From the NCBI RefSeq assembly GCF_914271485.1, contig NZ_CAJZAG010000010.1, positions 186,001-250,000 on the forward strand: a DNA stretch of 64,000 bases. Reading direction: 5' to 3'. Origin of the DNA: Cupriavidus pampae. Lineage in GTDB: Bacteria > Pseudomonadota > Gammaproteobacteria > Burkholderiales > Burkholderiaceae. The notes beneath the pieces are model-generated. The model did not search any database. It saw nothing but the letters and a program-made list of their open reading frames with translations, and was not told where the DNA came from. This document shows positions 56,996 to 64,000 of the stretch, in pieces. A program made the translations under genes and the position numbers. Every line of letters begins with the position of its first letter. The first letter of the stretch is position 1.

Positions 56996-58666
56996 ATGCG
57001 CAGTCTTCGCAGAAGTTTTCTTGCCAGGCTAGGCGTGATCGGCGGCACAGGTGCCGCGCTGGCGGCAGCGGGCACGCCGCGTGGCGTGCTGGCCCGCACC
57101 GCGGACGAGGGACCGGGTCAGCGCGTGGTATCGGTGGCCGAGTTTCCCGGTCTGGACCCGAGCGGGCGTACGCCATCGGATGGCGCCTTCAGCGGCGCAT
57201 TGCGCAACATGGCCACGCAGGTGCGCCAATCCGCCTTCGGTGAGAATCCGAACCTGATCGGTGGCAAGCGCATCGTGCTGCCGCCTGGTACGTATCGTCT
57301 GACGCGGCCCGGCGCGTTGTTCGATTCCGCGCTGCTGTCCGGGCGCACGCAGGGCCTGGTCATCGAAGGCGATGGTCCACCCGGGTCGGTGGTGATCCTG
57401 TATGAGCCGCGCGGTGCAGGCGCATTGATCCGCAATCAGGACAAGGCGCTGGTCGTACGCTTTCGCAATCTGCAGTTCCACGGCAAGGCGCCCGACAACG
57501 ACCTGATCGACAGTGTCAGCGCAGGCGGCGCGCAGGACTATGCCTTCGACGATTGCATCTTCACAGGCAACTGGCGTTACGGCGCAAACCTGACCGGCGA
57601 GAACTGCAACAGCGAATGGAAGTTCTGGCGCTGCGCATGGGCCGGGACGTGGAAATCGTTTCTGTACGTGGGCAAGGACAACACCTCCGACCAGTTCCTC
57701 AATTACTGGTTCGATCATTGCAAGTACTGGTCCTCGAGCAACTGGATCGACATGCAGCGTGGCGGCAATGTGAAGATTACCGATACCGACGTCAGTGGCT
57801 ACGAGCCCACCAGTCAAACCTACCTGTTCAACCTGCGTGGCAACAACCATGCGCTTGGCGTGTGCTCGTTCAAGGCGGAGGGGTTGCGGGTCGAGCAGAA
57901 GTCGCGCAATGCGGCGGTCATCTACTGCGAGTGGGAGCAAGGCAATATCGGCTTCAAGGATTGCGACTTCGGCTCGCAGGCGTACCAGCCTTTCGCGGCC
58001 GGCACGATCGGGGCTGTGTTCTCGCCGGGCAATACCGCTGGCGCGCAGGTCGTGTTCGACAACTGCGCGATCATGGGCAAGCATCAGTACAACGCCGGCC
58101 AGGGTCCGGCCGGGCAGGGCCGGTCGGTGTACCGAAACTGCGACTTCCTCAACTACAAGCATCCGGACGAAGCCGTCGGTTTCTCGGAGGCAGGCAATCA
58201 GCTAGGCCGGCGCCGCGTGGTGACGATGGAAGGCTGCCGTGGCGACTCCAGCGGCGGCGTATTTGCCGATGCCGAGATTGGCTGGCATGTGTCGGCGTCC
58301 GCCACGGTCAGGACCAAGGTAGTGTCGTTCAAGAATGCATTCGGCAGACTGCCATCGGCCGCCGATGGCGCGCAGACCGTGGTGCTGCCGATGAATGCGA
58401 TTGTCACGCGCGTGATTCTCGATGTGCCGCCCGGTGCGGCCTCGTCGTCGGGGGCGGGTGTCTATACGGTCCAGAGCGGCGGGAAGACGCCCACGGTGCT
58501 GGCGACGCTGCGTATGCAGACGTTCTCGGCCGGCGGGCAGACCGATCAGCGCACCGTGTTCCGCTGCAATACGCGCGAGCAATGCACGCTCACGCTGGTG
58601 GCCGGGGCCGGCACCGATCAATCGCCGGGGGGCGGTGCGGTCGCGCTGGTGGAATATATCGGCTGA
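56996..58666 (+). CDS. Tat-exported beta-helix protein (pectate-lyase-like)
   Basis: A 556-residue protein with a twin-arginine-like signal (SLRRSFLARLGVIGGTGAALAAAG, cleavage near residue 32). It carries a pectate-lyase-3-like entry (VLPPGTYRLTRPGALFDSA, GLVIEGDGPPGSVVILYEPR) and then many Asn/Gly-rich coils of a right-handed parallel beta-helix. The last about 110 residues form a separate beta domain. It should act in the periplasm or outside on a polysaccharide, as a lyase, hydrolase, epimerase or binding protein; catalytic residues could not be assigned. It starts 22 bases after the cytochrome stop in the same operon. Confidence 0.75.
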   Translation: MRSLRRSFLARLGVIGGTGAALAAAGTPRGVLARTADEGPGQRVVSVAEFPGLDPSGRTPSDGAFSGALRNMATQVRQSAFGENPNLIGGKRIVLPPGTYRLTRPGALFDSALLSGRTQGLVIEGDGPPGSVVILYEPRGAGALIRNQDKALVVRFRNLQFHGKAPDNDLIDSVSAGGAQDYAFDDCIFTGNWRYGANLTGENCNSEWKFWRCAWAGTWKSFLYVGKDNTSDQFLNYWFDHCKYWSSSNWIDMQRGGNVKITDTDVSGYEPTSQTYLFNLRGNNHALGVCSFKAEGLRVEQKSRNAAVIYCEWEQGNIGFKDCDFGSQAYQPFAAGTIGAVFSPGNTAGAQVVFDNCAIMGKHQYNAGQGPAGQGRSVYRNCDFLNYKHPDEAVGFSEAGNQLGRRRVVTMEGCRGDSSGGVFADAEIGWHVSASATVRTKVVSFKNAFGRLPSAADGAQTVVLPMNAIVTRVILDVPPGAASSSGAGVYTVQSGGKTPTVLATLRMQTFSAGGQTDQRTVFRCNTREQCTLTLVAGAGTDQSPGGGAVALVEYIG

Positions 58667-58685
58667 AGTCGCTCGAGAAAAGGCA

Positions 58686-58715
58686 AAGGGGCTGAGTCTT
58701 GCGACTCAGCCCCTT
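58686..58715. terminator. Bidirectional terminator
   Basis: 13-base arms AAGGGGCTGAGTC and GACTCAGCCCCTT around TTGC, between convergent genes ending at 58666 and 58736. Confidence 0.88.
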
Positions 58716-58735
58716 GTTCATTGGCGCTTTTTGCT

Positions 58736-60991
58736 TTACGCGCGCTTGGCCTGCTCGCTGCCGTAGCGGTTCAGGTAGCGGTACTTGCCGAAGCGGTAGT
58801 GGGCGCGATACCAACGTCCTTCCACCTTGAGACCGTTGAACAGCACGCCCTTGATCTCGCCGCCGGCCTGTTCGATCAGGCGCCGCGCCGCAGTCAATTC
58901 GCTGGCCGTGGTGGCATCGGCGCGCGCCACCAGGAACACCGCACCGGCCTTGGGCGCCAGGATGCTGGCGTCCGACGCGGCCAGCACCGGCGGCGTGTCG
59001 ATCAGCACGAGGTCGTAGCGACCGCGCAGCGTGGCCAGCAGTCGGTCCATGCCCGGGCTCTGCAGCAGGTCCGCCGCGAGCGGCGGCACCGCGCCGGTGG
59101 AGATGAAGTCGACGTTCGGTGCTACGTTTTGCTGGATTACCTCGTCGAGGTGCGCGCCGGTGGTCAGCAGCTCGGTCAGGCCCGGCTTGCGCGTCGCATG
59201 GAAGCGGCTGTTGAGCTCGCCTCGCCGCAGGTCGCCATCGACCAGCATGACCTTGCGGCCTGAGGCGGCGGCGACCACCGCGAAGTTGGCCGAGAGGAAC
59301 GACTTGCCCGCGTCGGGCGCCGGCCCGGTGAACACCACCACATGGTTGTCCGGCGCGTTGAGCAGCGCGAACTGCAGCGCGGTGCGGAAACTGCGCAGGC
59401 TCTCGATTGCCGGATCGTCGGGCTGCTGCAACGCCAGCACGTCGTTCGGGGCCGCCTTGACGCGTGCGAGGCGCGCCTGCTGCGGGCTCATCGGGATGGT
59501 GGCATAGACCGTCATGCCGCATTGCGATTCGATCTCGTCAGCATCCGTCACGCCACCGTCGAGCATGCGCCGCAATGCTACAACCAGCAACGCCGCGAGG
59601 ATCGCCAGCGCCGCCGACGTGCCGGCGATCAGCGCGCGATTGGGACGCACGGGCTTGAGCGGCACCTCGGCGGGATCGACCAGGCGCGCCGTACCGACCT
59701 TGCTGGCCTTGACCAGCCGCAGTTGCTGTACGTCGTTGAGCAGCGACTGGTAGAGCTCGGTATTGACCTTGACGTCGCGCATCAGGCGCAGCACGTTCTG
59801 CTCGACTTCGGGCAGACGCTGGATCTTGCCGCTCACGCCATTGAGCTGACCGGTCAGGCCGGCGATCTGGTTGTCGAGGATCTCGATGGTCGGGTGATTG
59901 CCGGTGAAGCGCGCGATCAGTTCCTGCCGCTTCTGACGCAGCTCCTGCAGCTTGGTCTGGATTTGTACCGACTGGGCCAGCATCAGCTTCGATTCCTCGC
60001 TGAGGTCGATCGTGCCGCGCTGGTTGCGCATCGCGTTGTACTGGCTCTCGGCGGATTCCACCTGCTTCTTGAGTTGCGGCAACTGAGTCTCGAGGAAGGC
60101 CACCGATTTCTCGGCCTCGGCCGCCTTGCGGCGCACGTTCTGCTCCACGTATTCATTGCCGATCTCGTTGAGGATGGCCGCGGTCTTGCCGGCCGCGTAG
60201 CCTTCCAGCGCCACGCCGATCACGCCGCTTTGCTTGCCGCGCTCGCCGATCATCAACTGGTCCTGCAACTGCGTGATCGCGGTGGCGCGGGCCACATGGC
60301 GCACCACGAACTGGGCGCCGGGCTGACCATCGAGCCGCTCGATCTGGATCGTGACGTCGCCGCTGGGCAAGGCCACCATCAGCGGTTCGCCCAGTGTGCC
60401 TTCGGCGGTCTGGTCGCTGCTGGCGAAGCTGAGCCGGTACTTCCTGTCACCGAGCGCGGTCACCACCATGCGCCGGCCATCCATCTCGGCCGGCACGTCC
60501 AGACGCGATACGCTGATCGACTCGCCGCCCCAGGCATAGCCGCCAAAGCCGAACAGGCCCGGCTTCGTCAGTTCGCGGTTATAGCTGGCGATGGCGGCGC
60601 CGATCAGCGGCAGGTACTTCGGTGCGGCCTCGATATCCAGCCGCAGCGAATCCACCGCCTTGCCGACCACCATGCGCGAGCGCAGCAGTTCGATCTCGGC
60701 CGATGCGGCCGGCTTGACGTCGAACACCGGTGAGACGTTGGCGACCAGCTTGGTGGCCGCGTTGCTGCCTGCGTTGGTGTCTTCCACCTGTACCAGCATG
60801 TCGGCGCGGTACACCGGCCTGGCGAGAAAGGCATAGAGCAGACCGATGCCGAGAATCGCCGCCGCAACGACGATGAACGTCATTCGGTAGCGGATCAACA
60901 CGTCCAGGTAGGAGGTCATGTCGATCGGCTTGTCGTCTTCTTCCCATGTCTCGGGTGCCCGATCCCGGAAACTCCTAACGTTGCTCATCAT
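58736..60991 (-). CDS. wzc: Wzc-type tyrosine autokinase and polysaccharide co-polymerase
   Basis: A 751-residue inner-membrane protein with Wzz-type N-terminal helix (MTFIVVAAAILGIGLLYAFL), long periplasmic coiled coils, a second helix (RALIAGTSAALAILAALLVVAL) and a cytosolic BY-kinase: Walker A TGPAPDAGKSF, Walker A' LVDGDLRRGEL, Walker B LIDTPPVL. Unlike its paralog at 48457 it ends in a tyrosine cluster (YRAHYRFGKYRYLNRYG) for autophosphorylation. It controls chain length and export together with Wza and the phosphatase upstream. ATG 60991 (or 60988) overlaps the phosphatase stop, with GGAGG upstream. Confidence 0.93.
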   Translation of the reverse strand: MMSNVRSFRDRAPETWEEDDKPIDMTSYLDVLIRYRMTFIVVAAAILGIGLLYAFLARPVYRADMLVQVEDTNAGSNAATKLVANVSPVFDVKPAASAEIELLRSRMVVGKAVDSLRLDIEAAPKYLPLIGAAIASYNRELTKPGLFGFGGYAWGGESISVSRLDVPAEMDGRRMVVTALGDRKYRLSFASSDQTAEGTLGEPLMVALPSGDVTIQIERLDGQPGAQFVVRHVARATAITQLQDQLMIGERGKQSGVIGVALEGYAAGKTAAILNEIGNEYVEQNVRRKAAEAEKSVAFLETQLPQLKKQVESAESQYNAMRNQRGTIDLSEESKLMLAQSVQIQTKLQELRQKRQELIARFTGNHPTIEILDNQIAGLTGQLNGVSGKIQRLPEVEQNVLRLMRDVKVNTELYQSLLNDVQQLRLVKASKVGTARLVDPAEVPLKPVRPNRALIAGTSAALAILAALLVVALRRMLDGGVTDADEIESQCGMTVYATIPMSPQQARLARVKAAPNDVLALQQPDDPAIESLRSFRTALQFALLNAPDNHVVVFTGPAPDAGKSFLSANFAVVAAASGRKVMLVDGDLRRGELNSRFHATRKPGLTELLTTGAHLDEVIQQNVAPNVDFISTGAVPPLAADLLQSPGMDRLLATLRGRYDLVLIDTPPVLAASDASILAPKAGAVFLVARADATTASELTAARRLIEQAGGEIKGVLFNGLKVEGRWYRAHYRFGKYRYLNRYGSEQAKRA

Positions 60992-61473
60992 GCCCCTCCG
61001 TGGTGATGGGTCGGCTCTGTGGCTTGGATTCTTGCCGACCATGATTCGACACCCAGCTTGATCAAGCCAAGTACGATGACAAACATGCTTTGCGATCCGC
61101 CGTAAGGATCCGGCACATCGGTCTGTTCTTTTTCACACAGGCGATACGTCTTGCCGCGCGCAATCGGAAACATGTCCTCCAGCAGCTCGCGCTGCTCGCT
61201 GTCCATCACCAGCACCAGGTCGGCGCAGGCAATCAGCGATGCATCCACGGCGCGTGTACGGTGCGTGCTGAGGTCGCGGCCCTGCGTGGCCAGCAGGCGC
61301 ACCGCGCGCGGATCGGCCGGCAGGTCCGGCGGTGGCTCGAGCCCGGCCGAGATCACGTTGCAATCGGGCAACGCGTTCTGCAACAGGTCGGCCGCCATCG
61401 GACTGCGGCAGCGGTTGCCGAGGCATATCACGAGGATCGTGCGCACGGTGTTTGTCCCCGTCATCCAGTCCAT
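60988..61473 (-). CDS. wzb: Low-molecular-weight protein tyrosine phosphatase (Wzb)
   Basis: A 161-residue enzyme with the CX5R active site CLGNRCR (Cys17, Arg23) and the general acid in DVPDPYGG. It removes phosphate from the Wzc tyrosine tail, completing the regulatory cycle of capsule/exopolysaccharide assembly. ATG 61473 has AGGAA five bases upstream and is preferred to the ATG at 61488. It lies 11 bases after wza and overlaps wzc by four bases. The typical wza-wzb-wzc order. Confidence 0.93.
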   Translation of the reverse strand: MDWMTGTNTVRTILVICLGNRCRSPMAADLLQNALPDCNVISAGLEPPPDLPADPRAVRLLATQGRDLSTHRTRAVDASLIACADLVLVMDSEQRELLEDMFPIARGKTYRLCEKEQTDVPDPYGGSQSMFVIVLGLIKLGVESWSARIQATEPTHHHGGA

Positions 61474-61484
61474 CGAAGTTCCTG

Positions 61485-62624
61485 TCACGGGCGTGCGATG
61501 CTGGCCGTACCAACTACCGGCTGGATCAGCAGCGTCATCACGCGGCTCCAGCGCACCAGGTCACGCGCGTCCACATAGACGACATCCTTCGGTTCGAGCT
61601 CGAAGCTTTCCGCGATCGCCAATGCCACCGGCGTGGTGCCGTCGAGGTGGTAGACCTTCGGATTGCCGTCCGATGTCCTGCGAATCACGAAGATCTGCTC
61701 GGCGTTGGCCGACGAGGGGTTGACGCCGCCCGCATCGCCCAACGCTTCGTTCAGTGTCATGCGCCCATTGCGCATCAGCAGCGAAGACGGCTTGACCACT
61801 TCGCCGGTGACGAAGATCTTGCTGTCCTCGCGCTGTTCCACACGCACGATGTCGCCCGAGCGCAGCAGGATGCGCGACGGGTCGACTCCCTTGGCCAGCA
61901 GTGCCGGAATGTTGACGTACCAGCTGCGCTCGCCGCGCGTGACGCGCACGCGGCTGTTATCACCGGTCAGGTTGAGCACGCCGCCGGCACGGTTGAGCGC
62001 TTCCACCAGCGTCATGGCCGCGTCATCGATGGCCAGCATGCCCGGCGTCTTGACTTCGCCATCGACGTAGACGCGTTGGCTACGGAAGCCCAGCACGCGC
62101 ACCGTCATCTGCGGGTCGCGCACCACGCGCGAGAGGATGCGGGCCATTTCGTCGCGCACCTCGTTGGCGGTCTTGCCGGCCACCTTCATCACGCCCGCGT
62201 ACGGAAACTGGATATCGCCCGACGGACTCACCACGTAGCCGGGCATGTTCGAGCCGCCGCTCGAGGTCGGGATTTCGAACGCCGCGCCGATGCTGTAGGT
62301 CTGCGTCGGAAACACCAGTTCGGGGTGATCCCACACGACCACCGAGATGATGTCGCCCGCGCCGATGCGATACGGCTCGGCCTTGGCATACAGTTCCTCC
62401 ACGCCGTCGTTGGTGGGTTTCGATTTGGCGCGTTGTTCGCGCACCAGGTCCAGCGTGATTGGCGTGACATCGGGCATCGCGTCGGGGCCGGCTGCGGTCA
62501 CTGGCGCCTTGGCGTTGAACTGCATGCCAGGTGCGGTGCTGCAGGCAGCCAGCACGATGGCGGCGCCCAGCATGGCCGCAATGGCACTCAGCCTGGCGGT
62601 AATCGGGTATTCGATATGGCTCAC
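61485..62624 (-). CDS. wza: Polysaccharide export outer-membrane lipoprotein (Wza)
   Basis: A 379-residue lipoprotein with lipobox VLAACS at residue 28, then the export domain (YRIGAGDIISVVVWDHPEL) and SLBB-type soluble ligand-binding repeats (FPYAGVMKVAGKTANEVRDEM, VYVDGEVKTPGML, IFVTGEVVKPSSLL). Wza forms the octameric outer-membrane channel for exopolysaccharide. GTG 62624 is preceded by GGGGAGAGG. It begins the wza-wzb-wzc operon and is divergent from the deacetylase gene. A 14-bp palindrome GGCAGTTCACTGCC lies about 40 bases upstream. Confidence 0.93.
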   Translation of the reverse strand: MSHIEYPITARLSAIAAMLGAAIVLAACSTAPGMQFNAKAPVTAAGPDAMPDVTPITLDLVREQRAKSKPTNDGVEELYAKAEPYRIGAGDIISVVVWDHPELVFPTQTYSIGAAFEIPTSSGGSNMPGYVVSPSGDIQFPYAGVMKVAGKTANEVRDEMARILSRVVRDPQMTVRVLGFRSQRVYVDGEVKTPGMLAIDDAAMTLVEALNRAGGVLNLTGDNSRVRVTRGERSWYVNIPALLAKGVDPSRILLRSGDIVRVEQREDSKIFVTGEVVKPSSLLMRNGRMTLNEALGDAGGVNPSSANAEQIFVIRRTSDGNPKVYHLDGTTPVALAIAESFELEPKDVVYVDARDLVRWSRVMTLLIQPVVGTASIARP

Positions 62625-62855
62625 GGCATCCTCTCCCCAGTCTCTCGTTCGACATGGCAGTGAACTGCCGCCATGGCCCGGATAAGGCGATCCTAGGAGT
62701 GCGTCATCCCCCTATCGGTGCGCTCTCGCACATTGATGCCGGAGCCCGCTGTGGCAACGTGGCGCAGCGCACCGAGCCTGGTAACCACGCCGCATAACGT
62801 GGCACACACGGCCGGTGCGTTCCGCAGGCAGGCCATGTACCGAAAGGGGAAACGG

Positions 62856-63614
62856 ATGAAAGGCGTGATCATCAATGCCGACGATTTCGGCTACGACGAC
62901 GACACATTTCGCGCGACGGTAGCCTGCTTCGACGCGGGTCTGCTCACCAGCGCCACGATCCTGGCGGGACGGCCCGCCACGGAGCAGGCCTGCGCGTACG
63001 CGCGGGAGAACGAGAAGCGCTTCTCGTTCGGCTTGCACTTCAACATCGTCGAAGGCTGGCGGCCCAAGAGCGCGGCCAGCACGCTGTGCCGCAAGGATGG
63101 CTCGCTGTTTCCCGCCAGGGTACAGCGCGCGCGCGCCATGGCGGGATTGATCGATGCGGCCGATATCCGCCGCGAGTTCCGCCTGCAGCTCGACGAACTG
63201 CGCGACCATGGCGTGAATGTCACGCACGTGGACGGACACGGACACATGCACAAGTATCCGGCGATCATGCGCGTGCTGCGCGAAGAGATGCTGCGTGCCG
63301 GCATCACGCGCGTGCGCCGTCCGCAGAACTGGTACCCGGCCCGCAATGTGCGCGGTGCGCTCAATACGATGCTGCTGCGCCATTTCGGCGGGTTGCGCTA
63401 CACCGACTATTACGTTGGCGTGGATGCGCTGGACGCGGACTGGGCCGCACAGGTGCCGGCGGTGCTGGCCGAAGGCGTCACCGAGATGTCGGTGCATCCG
63501 GGCTTTACCGAAGCGTGGCGCAAGCAGGAAGGCGCGCCGCTGATGGCCCCGGCGGCGCTGGCCCAGACGCTGAAACAGGCCGGCGCCGTGCTGATGCGCT
63601 ATCACGACATCTGA
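62856..63614 (+). CDS. YdjC/ChbG-type carbohydrate deacetylase (HpnK-like)
   Basis: A 252-residue protein with the family motifs IINADDFGY at the N-terminus, GLHFNIVEGW and HVDGHGHMHKYPAI, which hold the metal-binding Asp and His residues. The family removes N-acetyl groups from chitooligosaccharides or similar sugars; HpnK members act on hopanoid side chains. In an exopolysaccharide locus an action on an acetylated sugar intermediate is more likely. ATG 62856 has AAAGGGGAAACGG upstream. No signal peptide, so cytosolic. Confidence 0.85.
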   Translation: MKGVIINADDFGYDDDTFRATVACFDAGLLTSATILAGRPATEQACAYARENEKRFSFGLHFNIVEGWRPKSAASTLCRKDGSLFPARVQRARAMAGLIDAADIRREFRLQLDELRDHGVNVTHVDGHGHMHKYPAIMRVLREEMLRAGITRVRRPQNWYPARNVRGALNTMLLRHFGGLRYTDYYVGVDALDADWAAQVPAVLAEGVTEMSVHPGFTEAWRKQEGAPLMAPAALAQTLKQAGAVLMRYHDI

Positions 63615-63624
63615 GTCTCCAGAC

Positions 63625-64000
63625 TCAGGGGCGGCGGCTGATCGACGCCACGGCGTTGGTCAGCGTTGCTTCCGCGCGGATCCGATCCGCATGGAAATGC
63701 GCAAGGCGTCGCGCGCGGGTGTCCTCCTCGCTATAGTCCGACTGTCCGCGCTGGAGCAGCAATCGGTGCAGGTACGGCACCGCGGCTTCAGCGAAATCCG
63801 CATCGCATGCCACGAGCAGGCCGCTGCGGTCATCGATCATGGCGCCAATGCAGCCACGCGCGTGGGCGACCACCGGCACGCCATGACTGCGCGCTTCCAG
63901 TATCACCAGCGGTTCGGCTTCATTGTGATAGGTCGTCGGAAACAGCAACACATCGATCTCGCGGAAGAACGCCTGCTTCTGCTCGCCGTAGGCGGGACCC
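63625..64000 (-). CDS. Family 4 glycosyltransferase, C-terminal part (start outside window)
   Basis: The frame stays open to the window edge; the visible 125 residues are the C-terminal GT-B half. FPTTYHNEAEPLVILEARSHGVPVVAHARGCIGAMI is the typical GT4 E-x7-E nucleotide-sugar site. It probably adds a sugar to the exopolysaccharide repeat. It is convergent with the deacetylase gene, 11 bases apart. Confidence 0.8.
   Translation of the reverse strand, partial: GPAYGEQKQAFFREIDVLLFPTTYHNEAEPLVILEARSHGVPVVAHARGCIGAMIDDRSGLLVACDADFAEAAVPYLHRLLLQRGQSDYSEEDTRARRLAHFHADRIRAEATLTNAVASISRRP

Overview
The window looks like part of the secondary chromosome (chromid) of a high-GC betaproteobacterium in the Cupriavidus/Ralstonia group of Burkholderiaceae. 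This rests on base composition, on protein style, and on a plasmid-type replication/partition locus (RepA, ParA, ParB) near the middle, next to housekeeping genes such as fumC, zwf, edd and prfC. The species assignment is inference; no rRNA or tRNA gene was seen.

Left part (1-26 kb): mostly core metabolism and transport. In order: a diguanylate cyclase cut by the window edge, a zinc-ribbon protein, a 19-Cys copper-storage-like protein, fumarase C, an OPT transporter and a 2-hydroxyacid dehydrogenase. Then comes a tight leftward operon zwf-pgl-glk-response regulator-sensor kinase, with edd (Entner-Doudoroff dehydratase) nearby, so glucose catabolism and a probable glucose-responsive two-component system sit together. 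MscS, an MFS exporter, release factor 3, a BrkB-type membrane protein, a sigma-54 activator resembling exopolysaccharide regulators and an NCS2 purine permease follow.

Middle (26-34 kb): the replication origin. A gene-free 1.3 kb stretch holds about 23 copies of an iteron-like motif (core GCAGAAACGGGTACGC), eight GTATAC palindromes and DnaA-box-like sites, followed by repA. A cold-shock gene, then parA and parB with two copies of a perfect TTTCAGCGCTGAAA palindrome (candidate parS), and a catalytically degenerate integrase-like gene come next. Twelve further copies of the iteron motif are scattered as far as 20 kb either side, ten of them to the left. One lies inside glk and one lies in the overlap of edd and mscS.

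Right part (34-64 kb): an exopolysaccharide locus. It contains a priming glycosyltransferase, ManC, two Wzc-type proteins, Wza, a low-molecular-weight tyrosine phosphatase, glycosyltransferases, a YdjC-type deacetylase and a double hydrolase. Two unusual modules are embedded in it. The first is a carrier protein / acyl-CoA dehydrogenase / amino acid:carrier-protein ligase / DUF1839 / GH2-like operon with a Crp-family regulator and a second DUF1839 gene. The second is a SCO copper chaperone / galactose oxidase / cytochrome c / beta-helix protein cassette, which could oxidise and trim a galactose-containing extracellular polymer. These two modules and the origin-linked repeat network are the most interesting contents of the window.
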